In this document: in pieces, positions 9,038 through 17,261 of the stretch
Layout: the number at the start of each line of letters is the position of its first letter
Numbering within the stretch: the stretch's first letter is position 1
NCBI RefSeq assembly: GCF_000316115.1
Contig: NZ_JH993797.1
Span: forward strand, 6,979,961-7,043,960
Reading direction: 5' to 3'
Source of the DNA: Leptolyngbya sp. PCC 7375
Lineage (GTDB): Bacteria; Cyanobacteriota; Cyanobacteriia; Phormidesmidales; Phormidesmidaceae
Length of the DNA stretch: 64,000 nucleotides
Notes under the pieces: generated by a model
What the model was told of the DNA's origin: nothing
The model's input: the letters and a program-made list of their open reading frames with translations, nothing else
The model's database searches: none
Made by a program: the position numbers and the translations under genes

Positions 9038-10309
9038 TCAAAGCCTTCTTAGATTTTCACCAATATCAGTACGATATTGTCGAGTTGATAGTTCACGAAA
9101 TCGGGCTCTCCATTTCAGATATTCTTCCTCACTAATCTTTAAATTTAGAAATGGTTTTGGCTTTTCGAAATCAGCAATCTCAGCCCAAGATTTTAATGAT
9201 TTAGGTGGTTGAAAACCCAGCCTTAATGCTTGATAATATGCTGGTGTATTTGGATAAGGTGTTAGAAATTGCACATAACAAACTTCAGGATGAATAGATT
9301 TTACCCAATCATGTAAATCTTGAATCTTTTCTATTGTTTCTTGAGCACTGCCTAATACCAGTGAAAGACATAAATCAATTGGGTAAGACCTCACCAGATC
9401 AATAACAGCAAAGAGTTCTTTCTGGGTGTAATTTTTGTTGAGCTGACGAAGCTGCTGTGGATGTATTGCATCAACACCAATAAACAAACGTTTGAGCCCA
9501 GATCTAGTCATCAAATCTAAAGTTTCTGAGTTTAGATTATCAATCGAACCCAAACAAAAATATGAAATATTTAGATTTGATTGTACAACTCTAGAACTAA
9601 ATGCACGCAATCTTTCAATATTCTCAGGAAAATTATCATCTGAAAACTCAAAATATTGAATATTATATTGTTCTGTCAAAGATTCTAAGTCATTAAGAAG
9701 TTCATCTATTGTTTGTTGCCATGCAGGAACGCGAGATAGATAACAAAAAGAGCATCTATGTAAACAACCTGATGATGTTGACATTTCAATTGTGTTTACA
9801 TTGGGCCGATTGATACCTTGATGTTGATGAATAAAATATTTAAGATTTTTATTTGTAATTAGAGTAGGGAAAATTATTTCATTATTTGGAAAATTGCTTA
9901 GAATACCATGCTCAAAAAGTTCTTTTGCATAAGCTTTAGAGTCATAACGTGGATGCCCAGTACTGACTCGATCAATATAAGGGCAAGATTCTAGTAACTC
10001 TCGAATAAAATAAACAGCAATGCCTCCAACCCAAATCTTTAGTTCCGGACGTATAGTCTTGAGAAAACCGCAGACTGGCTCCACCAGACTTAGTACTGGT
10101 CCCATGATGAGATTTATCAGTACGAACTCAATTTTTTTCTTCTCAATAAAAGTCAGTAACTCTTCAGCGTTATTGTGCCATCTAAAGATTTCATATTCAA
10201 TCTGTAAGTAGTCGAAGAAGGCTCCTAGATAAAGATAAGGTTGAATATAAGGTCTTGATGCGGACAATTCATACAAATCTAAAAGTAAAATTTTGCTATG
10301 TCTAGTCAT
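9038..10309 (-). CDS. radical SAM enzyme with N-terminal cobalamin-binding-like domain
   Basis: Residues from about 175 hold the radical SAM cluster motif CLHRCSFC (C-x3-C-x2-C), followed by a canonical TIM-barrel pattern: FEFSDDNFPENI, SGLKRLFIGVDAI and LSLVLGSAQET. The first 150 residues look like a Rossmann B12-binding domain (ILLLDLYE start, YLGAFFDYL, FVLINLIMG, IWVGGIAV), as in the B12-dependent MiaB/HpnR-like class. A DxHxxG cobalamin motif is not evident, so cobalamin use is unsure. It lies third in the operon, 3 bp after the methyltransferase. Likely reactions are methylation or ring rearrangement on an unactivated carbon of the cluster's product. It is cytoplasmic and iron-sulfur dependent. 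Confidence 0.75.
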   Translation of the reverse strand: MTRHSKILLLDLYELSASRPYIQPYLYLGAFFDYLQIEYEIFRWHNNAEELLTFIEKKKIEFVLINLIMGPVLSLVEPVCGFLKTIRPELKIWVGGIAVYFIRELLESCPYIDRVSTGHPRYDSKAYAKELFEHGILSNFPNNEIIFPTLITNKNLKYFIHQHQGINRPNVNTIEMSTSSGCLHRCSFCYLSRVPAWQQTIDELLNDLESLTEQYNIQYFEFSDDNFPENIERLRAFSSRVVQSNLNISYFCLGSIDNLNSETLDLMTRSGLKRLFIGVDAIHPQQLRQLNKNYTQKELFAVIDLVRSYPIDLCLSLVLGSAQETIEKIQDLHDWVKSIHPEVCYVQFLTPYPNTPAYYQALRLGFQPPKSLKSWAEIADFEKPKPFLNLKISEEEYLKWRARFRELSTRQYRTDIGENLRRL

Positions 10310-10312
10310 TGC

Positions 10313-10978
10313 TCAAAATTCAACTTTCCAAATATATATATCTTGTGATTCTTGCTTTGTCTTATAGATAGTCTGATGACTAAACCTTAGTTTCTCTTCT
10401 TTAAGTAAGTTCTCGATATAGGTGTTTTTAGAAAGTGAGCTGGTTGTAAAAAAAACTTTTCCCTCAGGTTTCAGATGTTTGTGAATTCCCTGAATCAAAG
10501 ACTTGATAAGGGAAGATTTAGTATTAGTGCATATAGCAAGGGGTAAATCGTCTCCCTTGTCTGCAAAGTAAAAAGGTGGGTTACTTATAATAAGATCAAA
10601 TTTTTTATCTCTGACAGGGTAATAGCCATCCCCATGTAGGAAGGTAGTGTTCTTTATGCCATTTATAGTAGCATTGATCTTAGAACACTCTATCGCTGCG
10701 GGGTCAATATCAATTCCTATTACTTGGAGAGAATTGCGTGCGGTAATTAATGATAGGATTCCAGTCCCGCAGCCTAAATCTAATACTTCGTGGGATGTCA
10801 ATTCACTAATAAATGAAGACATGTACCGAGTAACTCGATTATTCGGAGTCATGACGTTAGGGGCACAAAATAAAGAGAGATTGTTCTGATAAATTACGCA
10901 TCCAGATGAAAGAAGTTGAGTTCTATGATAATCTTCAATTTCTTGTTTGATTAAATACTCATTCATGAGGGAGTTCAT
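10313..10978 (-). CDS. small class I SAM-dependent methyltransferase (PrmC/RsmC-like)
   Basis: Motif I VLDLGCGTGILSL, an acidic loop IGIDIDPAA and motif IV SNPPF place it in the N-methyltransferase group that acts on planar amino groups (MTS/HemK-like). The start chosen is the ATG at 10978, which overlaps the TGA of the upstream gene as ATGA; an upstream TTG would need a longer overlap. About 221 aa, close to a bare catalytic domain. In the operon it follows the SPASM-like radical SAM gene. The substrate is not inferable: NPPF enzymes methylate bases, glutamine side chains or small amines. Its place in a biosynthetic operon favours a small-molecule or peptide target over a DNA target. Confidence 0.75.
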   Translation of the reverse strand: MNSLMNEYLIKQEIEDYHRTQLLSSGCVIYQNNLSLFCAPNVMTPNNRVTRYMSSFISELTSHEVLDLGCGTGILSLITARNSLQVIGIDIDPAAIECSKINATINGIKNTTFLHGDGYYPVRDKKFDLIISNPPFYFADKGDDLPLAICTNTKSSLIKSLIQGIHKHLKPEGKVFFTTSSLSKNTYIENLLKEEKLRFSHQTIYKTKQESQDIYIWKVEF

Positions 10979-11937
10979 AAATTCTTCCAAGAGATGCAGG
11001 TCATTATATAATCTTCAGGTATATTGTTTGGTAATAACCTCGAAGAAAGTGGGCAGCCTGAGGATTCAGATGAATTTTCAACTGAAATTTCTTGGTTTAA
11101 ATTAGATGTTATTTGTAAGGGGCACCGTCTTAATTCACCTTTTGGGAATATTAATAATGTTGTTTGTCCAAAAATTCGACAATTATATCCTTTTGAAATT
11201 TCATGAGAAAGTTCTTCTTTATGAATAAGTAATTTAGGATATCGAAGAGGGATTTTATTGTTTTGATTGAGATACTCTAATTCTTCCTGAGCTTGTATTA
11301 TTTTTTCTGGCTCTAGCCCGAGAAAACTATTTCTTTGTCCATTTCCCATCAGGGACATGAAATGAAAATTTATTTCGCTAACGCCTTCATCAGTAAGTCT
11401 TCTTACTGCTTCAGAAACTTGAGCTGCATTATTTGAATTAATGGTATATGTCACTTCAACACGTACATTTGCTTCTATTAATCTCTTTAAAGAAGCAAAT
11501 GTTTTGTCAAAGGTCCCTTGGCCACGAACTAAATCATGAGTTTGGGCGTTAATCCCTTCAAGACTAAGACGAACCGAAAGTTGCCTAAAAGCACTTAATT
11601 TTTTTGGAATTGGGTACTGCGTAAGCCCATTAGTATCAATGATAATTTTTGGATAACCAATTCTGATACTTTCCAAGAGGATTTTCTCATAATCAGGATG
11701 TAATGTAGGTTCTCCACCAAGAAAAGTAACTTTTCTGGCTCCTGCGCAGTAGCATTTCTGCAACATATTGAGAACCAAACTTAGATTCGCATGAGTTTGG
11801 GGCGCAAGATTATCGCCAACATAGCAATGACGACATCGAAGATTACATACAAAAGTTATGTAATAATAAACTTCCCGTAACCCATATGAAATATCTTGCC
11901 AATTTTTTGGACTATCAACTGGTTGGGGTACGACCAT
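10975..11937 (-). CDS. radical SAM enzyme with C-terminal cysteine region (SPASM/Twitch-like)
   Basis: The N-terminal motif CNLRCRHCY (C-x3-C-x2-C) binds the catalytic iron-sulfur cluster; GGEPTLHPDY and IDTNGL follow as in the MoaA/SPASM branch. Residues after about 255 contain several cysteines (YNCRIF, RRCPL, SGCPL, MTCIS) that could hold an auxiliary cluster of the SPASM or Twitch type. Length 320 aa. It is the first gene of the six-gene operon. SPASM-type enzymes often modify ribosomal peptides, but no precursor peptide could be recognised in the 210 bp upstream. The RRE peptide-binding domain is not seen either, so a small-molecule substrate is equally possible. Confidence 0.75.
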   Translation of the reverse strand: MVVPQPVDSPKNWQDISYGLREVYYYITFVCNLRCRHCYVGDNLAPQTHANLSLVLNMLQKCYCAGARKVTFLGGEPTLHPDYEKILLESIRIGYPKIIIDTNGLTQYPIPKKLSAFRQLSVRLSLEGINAQTHDLVRGQGTFDKTFASLKRLIEANVRVEVTYTINSNNAAQVSEAVRRLTDEGVSEINFHFMSLMGNGQRNSFLGLEPEKIIQAQEELEYLNQNNKIPLRYPKLLIHKEELSHEISKGYNCRIFGQTTLLIFPKGELRRCPLQITSNLNQEISVENSSESSGCPLSSRLLPNNIPEDYIMTCISWKNL

Positions 11938-11976
11938 ACGACATTGAATTGATGCATAAAAATATTGATGACAGAT

Positions 11977-12043
11977 CTCAACCTTTTAGTTGAGGTAAGA
12001 CTACAGACCATGAGTTATGTGGTCCATTGCTGAATTTCAACCT
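11977..12043 (-). promoter_or_regulatory. upstream region of radical SAM/glycosyltransferase operon
   Basis: A hairpin with arms CTCAAC (11977-11982) and GTTGAG (11989-11994) and a six-base loop lies 40 bp before the first ATG. The heptamer TCAACCT, the same as an arm of the leader repeat at the two phosphorylase genes, occurs at 11978-11984 and again at 12037-12043. This hints at a shared regulator. No clear sigma-70 promoter could be fixed. Confidence 0.3.
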
Positions 12044-12147
12044 CAGAAAGCTTTAAAGCAACTATAATTAAAGTACTGCTTAAGCCATACAGCATAGACA
12101 TATAAATTAGGAATTGTTCTCTTTTCTAAAAATAAGAATGGCATCTA

Positions 12148-15100
12148 CTAAGATTTACTCTTTTTAGTTAACGGTGCGCCAATAAGTATTCTCATGCCAA
12201 ACAATCCACCAGAGTAAGTTGCTGGATGGGCTTTACCTCGATAAGAACAACGCCCTCTTCCATCATCAGGTTCATACCAGGATTGGCCACGTACTACTCG
12301 ATAATCTCTCCCTTCAGGATTCTCACGATTGTCATGGATGCTATAAGGATAAGGCTGAAAGCGACTTGAGCACCATTCCCAAACATTTCCACTCATATCC
12401 ATACAGCCGTAGGGGCTTTCTCCTTTAGGAAATATACCAATTGGACTAGTGCTTCCTATCGGTTCTAATCCGGCCAATGCGTTAAGACATTCTGGATTAA
12501 AATTATCTCCCCAAGGAAACTCTCTTTTAGGCAATAAATTCTGTTTGCGTTTAAATGAATCTTCTGTAGGAAGATTTATGCCACCCCTTGCGGCTTTTTC
12601 CCATTCCGCCTCGGTGGGTAAACGTACAACCTGACTTCGGTTGATTTTGCCTTCTGCTCGCAAAACTTCCGTCAGCCAGCAAGTATAGGCTGATGCTTCA
12701 TACCAAGTGATGCCTACAACTGGATAATTAGGTTTATTCCAGCGTGAATCGTGCCAATAGTCTGGCAAATTAAAAAACTTACGACCAATTAACCATTTCC
12801 AAAATTGTTCACCATAGTCATCTGGTTTATCTCCAAACATACCTTGTCTCCAAGCCCATCCCGCCTCGGTCCAGAAATTCTGGTTCTGATAACCACCAGC
12901 TTTAATAAAATGAGCAAATTGATTATTTGTTAAAGGATACTTTCCGATAGAAAATTGCTCTAAGTATAATTTTTGGCATGGTTTCTCAAAATCCTGTGCT
13001 GCCTTGGTTTCACTGCCTATCCAAAAATCTCCCGAAGGTACTGTGATAAATGTTTCTGCCCTTGGATCCCCTAAATGACCAAGAATATCCCCAGCAGCAA
13101 TGCGTATTCTTAGGGCTACTTCAGATTCAGAAACTGTATTTAGGAGCGCATCTATGATGTCTTGACGAATGCCCTGATTAATGTTTGCTTGACCTTCATA
13201 TACACATCGACCTGCTAGAATAGGATTAACTTTAATCAGAGTGTGGATAAGCTGAGTATCATTTTCTGACGCTAGTCCTGATGCAAGTATTGTTGTTTCC
13301 TCCCAACCTGTAGTAGGTGGTGGTGGAAGTAATTCTTTATTCTTAGGGGTCTCAAGCGGCATTTCTTCTTTAAACCAAGGCCAGTGCCAGAAATTGAGAA
13401 GACTAGTCGGCTCCTGTTGCAGCATTTGATGAGCAGCGAAATATTCTTGGATTAATTGATGGTAAAAACCTACGGAGGATCGATCTATTGGCATTTCAAT
13501 GAGATTGGCACTAACGGCTAAGTTGAGAATCTCTTCAACAGGGGGAGCAGGGTAAGGTGGCCAATTCTGATCGGTTTGCACTTGTTCTGGCATTATCATC
13601 GCTATTAATTCCTTAGCTACTCTAGCTCCAGAGCCTGATCTAGATTGCATTTCAAATGCTATTTGCGACAAAATTTCTCTTTGAATATCTTCTCTTATCC
13701 ATTTTTCATGCGAGTAATTCTTTTTGGCTTGTTTCATTAAGAGAGTAGTAAAGCGTCTCATTAAATCTGCTCTGTTATTCCCTAACTGCCCATCTGTGCA
13801 GAAAATCCAAATAATAATAACAAGCATGTATGGATTACGTGATATTTCTAGTAAATCACTATTTTTTAAGAGATTTTCCCACAGAACTTGCCAGTAATCT
13901 GATGCTTTCGTCTGAATATCTGAGAGTTGTTTCTGAATAAAAGTCTTAATTTGTTCATTATTCAAGACTTGAACTTCGATTCTTTGAAAGCCGGATAGTT
14001 CCTCACTATAGTCTAAAGTTCTGCAAGTTATTACAACACGATTTCCTTTCTTTAACCACTTATCTGTGAAGCTACATAACTCTTGAATATGTTGCTTTTG
14101 CCCTTTACTTGGCATTTCATTTAAGGCATCGAATAGTAAAAGAAGTTTTCCTTGCTCCAAATAGCTATCTAGTTTCTTAGATAGCTCCACTGCTCCCCAG
14201 TGATTGGAATTTGGAGAACCTGACCAGACCTTCTGAATAAATTCTTCTAAAGTTATCTCAGGCTCAAATTCATTCAGACTTAAAAGTATAGGTAAGATGT
14301 CCGACCCATCTGCAAATTGATAAGCTAAGTTTTCAAGTGCTGTCGTTTTTCCCGAACCAGGACTGCCTAATAATATAATACAGGAATATTTATCAACACC
14401 TTGTCTAAGAGAATCGAGTTTGACCCTGGTTGTCATATATCCATATTGAATTAGTTCATCATACTCAAGTTTTATTTGTTGGGTAATGCGACGGACTGCT
14501 TGCGGTAATCCCGAGGACAATGAAGTCTCATCTGTTTCTACAGCTAATTGGACGTAGTGCCAAGCGTCGTTAGCATAACGGTTCCTCACACGTTCTCGAT
14601 ATTCATACTCAAGTTTAGAAAGGTCACCTGATTCATCTACCTGATAGAGTTTCTCTAATAGTTCAAAAGCAAATGCACTAGCATGTTGCGATGCTCGCTT
14701 TTGATGTGCTTTTTCATTGTCTTCGACAGGACCATCTACATTTTTATCCCTGATTAAGTCGCTGATACCGCGAATAACTAAGGTTTGAATATTGGGATAT
14801 GCAAAAGCCGCACTCAAAAAGCCGAGGCCTTCCATTTCGACCGCGATCGCATCGTTATAGCTAGCCCGCAAAAACTGAAATAATTCAGACTCTCGTGAGG
14901 TTACCGCCTTGTCTCCTGCTGCGATAGGTGCAACAAAGACTTGAGCATTAGTGCTTGCTTTTCCCTGTAATCGTTTAAGCCATTCCCCTTTCCTGGCTTC
15001 TGATTTGGCCCGTTGTACAATGGCATAAGTTGATTGGCCCACAGCCGGGCGGTTGGCAAATTTTTCTTTGTCTACTTTGCCAGACTCGTATCCATAGACC

Positions 15101-15405
15101 TTAGTTGCAGCCACGACAGAGCCGACTTTGACATCCTTGATCCCCTTTGCAATACCCACAAAAAGTAGTACTGCAGGTTTGAAGTGAGCAATGGCCCGTT
15201 CTGCTTCAACAGCGGCCCCAGCATTACCAGCACCCACCTCGGCAATACCTATATCCCATAGCTGATTATCCGTCACAAATTGTCCCCGTTCATAAATCGC
15301 CCCTTGGGGATTTATTTCTTCCTTAAGATCGGTTAAATGCTCACGCACAGCCAGATATTCAACTGGCAAGGCTGTCAAAATTACAGCAAGGGGCATGGGC
15401 TTCAT
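12148..15405 (-). CDS. nucleoside phosphorylase-NACHT-FGE STAND protein (1085 aa)
   Basis: Residues 1-235 are a PNP/MTAN-like phosphorylase domain with VEMEG and RGISDL, very close to the 655-aa protein at 3969-5936. A NACHT ATPase follows, with Walker A GSPGSGKTT near residue 342, Walker B LLLLFDALNEM near 422 and VVITCRT. A short HEAT-like segment (RIRIAAGDILGHLG) leads into a formylglycine-generating-enzyme-like domain from about 785: LPTEAEWEKAARGG, PWGD, GNVWEW and VRGQSW. The last part reads FGMRI where the family usually has GFR. FGE-like domains at STAND C-termini are thought to act as sensors rather than as sulfatase activators. The combination suggests a self-contained conflict protein that releases phosphorylase activity on ligand binding. 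It ends 210 bp before the radical SAM operon. Confidence 0.88.
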   Translation of the reverse strand: MKPMPLAVILTALPVEYLAVREHLTDLKEEINPQGAIYERGQFVTDNQLWDIGIAEVGAGNAGAAVEAERAIAHFKPAVLLFVGIAKGIKDVKVGSVVAATKVYGYESGKVDKEKFANRPAVGQSTYAIVQRAKSEARKGEWLKRLQGKASTNAQVFVAPIAAGDKAVTSRESELFQFLRASYNDAIAVEMEGLGFLSAAFAYPNIQTLVIRGISDLIRDKNVDGPVEDNEKAHQKRASQHASAFAFELLEKLYQVDESGDLSKLEYEYRERVRNRYANDAWHYVQLAVETDETSLSSGLPQAVRRITQQIKLEYDELIQYGYMTTRVKLDSLRQGVDKYSCIILLGSPGSGKTTALENLAYQFADGSDILPILLSLNEFEPEITLEEFIQKVWSGSPNSNHWGAVELSKKLDSYLEQGKLLLLFDALNEMPSKGQKQHIQELCSFTDKWLKKGNRVVITCRTLDYSEELSGFQRIEVQVLNNEQIKTFIQKQLSDIQTKASDYWQVLWENLLKNSDLLEISRNPYMLVIIIWIFCTDGQLGNNRADLMRRFTTLLMKQAKKNYSHEKWIREDIQREILSQIAFEMQSRSGSGARVAKELIAMIMPEQVQTDQNWPPYPAPPVEEILNLAVSANLIEMPIDRSSVGFYHQLIQEYFAAHQMLQQEPTSLLNFWHWPWFKEEMPLETPKNKELLPPPPTTGWEETTILASGLASENDTQLIHTLIKVNPILAGRCVYEGQANINQGIRQDIIDALLNTVSESEVALRIRIAAGDILGHLGDPRAETFITVPSGDFWIGSETKAAQDFEKPCQKLYLEQFSIGKYPLTNNQFAHFIKAGGYQNQNFWTEAGWAWRQGMFGDKPDDYGEQFWKWLIGRKFFNLPDYWHDSRWNKPNYPVVGITWYEASAYTCWLTEVLRAEGKINRSQVVRLPTEAEWEKAARGGINLPTEDSFKRKQNLLPKREFPWGDNFNPECLNALAGLEPIGSTSPIGIFPKGESPYGCMDMSGNVWEWCSSRFQPYPYSIHDNRENPEGRDYRVVRGQSWYEPDDGRGRCSYRGKAHPATYSGGLFGMRILIGAPLTKKSKS

Positions 15406-15413
15406 TTCAAGTT

Positions 15414-15446
15414 AGGTTAATACCACCATTCTGGCGATTTCAACCT
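15414..15446 (-). promoter_or_regulatory. leader inverted repeat of phosphorylase-NACHT-FGE gene
   Basis: Arms AGGTTAA and TCAACCT with a 19-bp spacer, 9 bp upstream of the ATG. It matches the element at 5945-5977 in position, spacing and most bases, including the spacer word ATTCTGGCGA. The one arm change keeps pairing possible as G-U. Confidence 0.45.
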
Positions 15447-15583
15447 GAAATGCCAAGGGACTAAGGTATTTCTTAGCTTTTTGATCCACTATGAACGATT
15501 TTCCACCATTGTCGTCTCATCCGTTAGTTGAACAAGTAACAGATTGAGTTGGTGAAACCTTGCTGCTATCAAAGACAGGAATT

Positions 15584-15841
15584 CTATTTCTTCTGTATTC
15601 TCTTCTGATTACTTAAGAGAGTCTTTTGATAGATAGCAATAGCTCGTCCATGAGCAATAGGATCTTCTCGGTTATGCAACCAATCCTTTAGCAGTTCAAG
15701 GTTATAACGAATACATCGACTGTTGATCCGCACCCAATGGAGACCTTCAATCCATTCACCACTGCGGCGATAGCGCTTGAGTGTCGAAGCACTCATATTC
15801 AAACATTCTGTTGCTTGACGTTTACTTGCAAAGAGAAGCAT
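15584..15841 (-). CDS. small helix-turn-helix (excisionase-like) DNA-binding protein
   Basis: The 85-residue protein begins ASKRQATECLNMSASTL, then KRYRRSGEW and a basic tail. This resembles the MerR/Xis-type winged helix, in which a helix picks a row in a repeat and WI..LHW-like residues follow. It ends in a lysine-rich stretch. No partner integrase is seen in the window. Such proteins in cyanobacterial plasmids may regulate copy number, excision or nearby transcription. It stands alone between the phosphorylase-STAND gene and the plasmid backbone. Function is inferred from fold resemblance only. Confidence 0.6.
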   Translation of the reverse strand: MLLFASKRQATECLNMSASTLKRYRRSGEWIEGLHWVRINSRCIRYNLELLKDWLHNREDPIAHGRAIAIYQKTLLSNQKRIQKK

Positions 15842-16306
15842 AACGCTACTCCTAACTGGCCAACTCCAAAATCGGCAGATGTGTTTGAGAAGGTTATCGC
15901 TGTTATCGCAGCCAACCCTCAGCAGTCCTGATAGTTTCTATACTACGATCAATGCTGAGCATATGCGGACGAAGAAATATTGCTTAATTTAGTTTGTGGT
16001 TGAATATTTCATGTAGGCGGAATGTCAACTTTTTTAACCTATAAGCCTGAACTCAACCTATCTAAAGCTCTAGGTTTTGAAGAAATCTACCAAAGTTGTC
16101 AGCATAAATTGCTATGTAAGGACGCTAACCAGTTATACCTGGTTGATTGATCAGCATAGCTCTCAAAACCGATGATTTAGCTGGACTTTAGCTCCTCTAA
16201 AAATCTAAACTTGCTTGCTCGCTCACCCCTTGACTCAGTCAGATGTTGTAGTTAATCTAAGCCTTAGGCTGTTCACGGCCTTCCTACAGAGCCCATAATT
16301 TAGCGC
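15842..16306. other. non-coding stretch
   Basis: I see no convincing gene here. It contains a small dyad AGCCT-T-AGGCT around 16260-16270 and the decamer GGCTGTTCAC at 16267-16276. The same decamer occurs at the edge of the transposon on the right side of the window (63430-63439), so a remnant transposon end is possible but unproven. Confidence 0.4.
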
Positions 16307-16428
16307 CATCGGCAGGTGCTGCGAACACCATGCCGATGACATACGCCCTCCAAGCTGAACCAGCAGCCTGGGAACGCAGGTTTAATGTACCTGATGCCAC
16401 CCCGGATTGCACCTATGCAGGGGGTGGC
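16307..16428 (+). other. highly structured non-coding segment (three hairpins)
   Basis: Three stem-loops occur in 122 nt. The first pairs CATCGGCAGGTG with CACC-A-TGCCGATG (16307-16338, one bulged A). The second pairs CAGGT with ACCTG (16377-16393). The third pairs GCCACCCC (16396-16403) with GGGGTGGC (16421-16428) and has an inner TGCA/TGCA stem. It lies about 50 nt before a small conserved gene. It could be a leader RNA, a small RNA or a plasmid origin structure. I do not recognise it as a known riboswitch class. Confidence 0.45.
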
Positions 16429-16478
16429 TATCTTATGGCTCTGGTTTCCTTCCCGTCGTTTATCGGAGATCAGAGTCT

Positions 16479-16724
16479 ATGTTTATCGAAACTGACCAGG
16501 GCGCAGATGCGCCTACAGACCAGCCTGTCAGCGTAACGCTGCCGGAGCACGAGTATGAAGACGTGCGGGTACTGCTGCTCGGTAGTCTGACATCGGTGCA
16601 AAATACCATCGCCCTGCTATTTAAGCTCAATTACGCCGAGCCCAACGACTGGAGCCGTCCGTTGGCCACGGGTCGGCCTAATGAAGTGATGGCTATCTTG
16701 ACCAAGCGAGTCAGGGTGGATTAG
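16479..16724 (+). CDS. small conserved cyanobacterial protein of unknown function (81 aa)
   Basis: The start ATG at 16479 is chosen because the recognisable family begins there; the frame is open further upstream but that part looks non-coding. The segment VRVLLLGSLTSVQNTI, then NYAEPNDWSRPL and the ending EVMAILTKRV follow a pattern I recall in many small cyanobacterial proteins: a leucine-glycine-serine turn, a Y-x-E-x-x-x-W motif and a C-terminal LTKR. No enzymatic motif or membrane segment is visible. It follows a strongly folded segment and faces the partition operon. Function unknown. Confidence 0.65.
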   Translation: MFIETDQGADAPTDQPVSVTLPEHEYEDVRVLLLGSLTSVQNTIALLFKLNYAEPNDWSRPLATGRPNEVMAILTKRVRVD

Positions 16725-16765
16725 TCTCTTGCCAACCTAATTTACAGAACAGTCATCATTCTCAG

Positions 16766-16801
16766 CTCGCGATTCGTCTTCTTAAGAAGATGGATCGCGA
16801 G
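16766..16801. terminator. bidirectional hairpin between convergent genes
   Basis: Outer arms CTCGCGAT and ATCGCGAG enclose the perfect 14-base palindrome TCTTCTTAAGAAGA (16777-16790). It lies between a plus-strand gene ending at 16724 and a minus-strand gene ending at 16827, the usual place for a shared terminator. There is no long T-tract, so termination is inferred from position and stem strength. Confidence 0.5.
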
Positions 16802-16826
16802 TTCAACCAAGATTCCCAGACGTGAT

Positions 16827-17222
16827 TTAACTGGTGACTGCTGAAGCACTCTGTTTCTGTTGGGGTAAATATCTTGGTTGTTGTTGTTTTAATTGCTTGA
16901 AAGCATCTCGCACTGTGTATTTTGCATAGCGAACCATGGCCAGTATTATCACGCCTTTTTCATAGACCTGATACTGAATAAAGGGTCCCTGAAGTAGAGT
17001 AATGGCTACGTTCATAGCCGGTTTTCCAAGTTTGAGTGCGGTCAAGGCCACTGAGTCATCTAGCTTGATGGCAGCCCACTCATTAACAATAAAGCGCTGG
17101 TATAGCTCGGTATAGTCAATATCAGGTTCTCCAATCACCTGTCGGCTAATCTCTAAATAATCGTGCCGTGCGGCCTGAGCTTGTTGGGTCCTACATGTGT
17201 GAGGCTTAGGAAGACGTTTCAT
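16827..17222 (-). CDS. hypothetical plasmid protein, paralogue of the next gene
   Basis: A 131-residue protein with the core YLEISRQVIGEPDIDY, LYQRFIVNEWAAIKLDD and VRYAKYTVRDAF. The gene at 17262-17654 has the same layout (YLELARRVIGDPQLEY, LYQRFVENDWAAIKLDE, QYVRSTVMKVL), so the two arose by tandem duplication. Both have basic tails. No known domain is recognised. Being last in the ParM-type operon suggests a role in plasmid maintenance or in control of the partition genes. Confidence 0.65.
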   Translation of the reverse strand: MKRLPKPHTCRTQQAQAARHDYLEISRQVIGEPDIDYTELYQRFIVNEWAAIKLDDSVALTALKLGKPAMNVAITLLQGPFIQYQVYEKGVIILAMVRYAKYTVRDAFKQLKQQQPRYLPQQKQSASAVTS

Positions 17223-17261
17223 ACGCTTTTGAGTTTAGCTATCCGTCATCAAAATCACTCG

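Noticed and set aside
11938..12147. RiPP precursor peptide upstream of the radical SAM genes
   Set aside because: No short frame with a leader-like and core-like composition and ribosome-binding site was found in either direction.
12148..13050. FGE-like domain as a sulfatase-activating enzyme
   Set aside because: It is the C-terminal part of a STAND protein, has an altered GFR motif, and no sulfatase gene is near.
16330..16478. Coding extension upstream of the 81-aa gene
   Set aside because: The frame overlaps the hairpin region and its residues do not resemble the family; the internal ATG at 16479 fits better.
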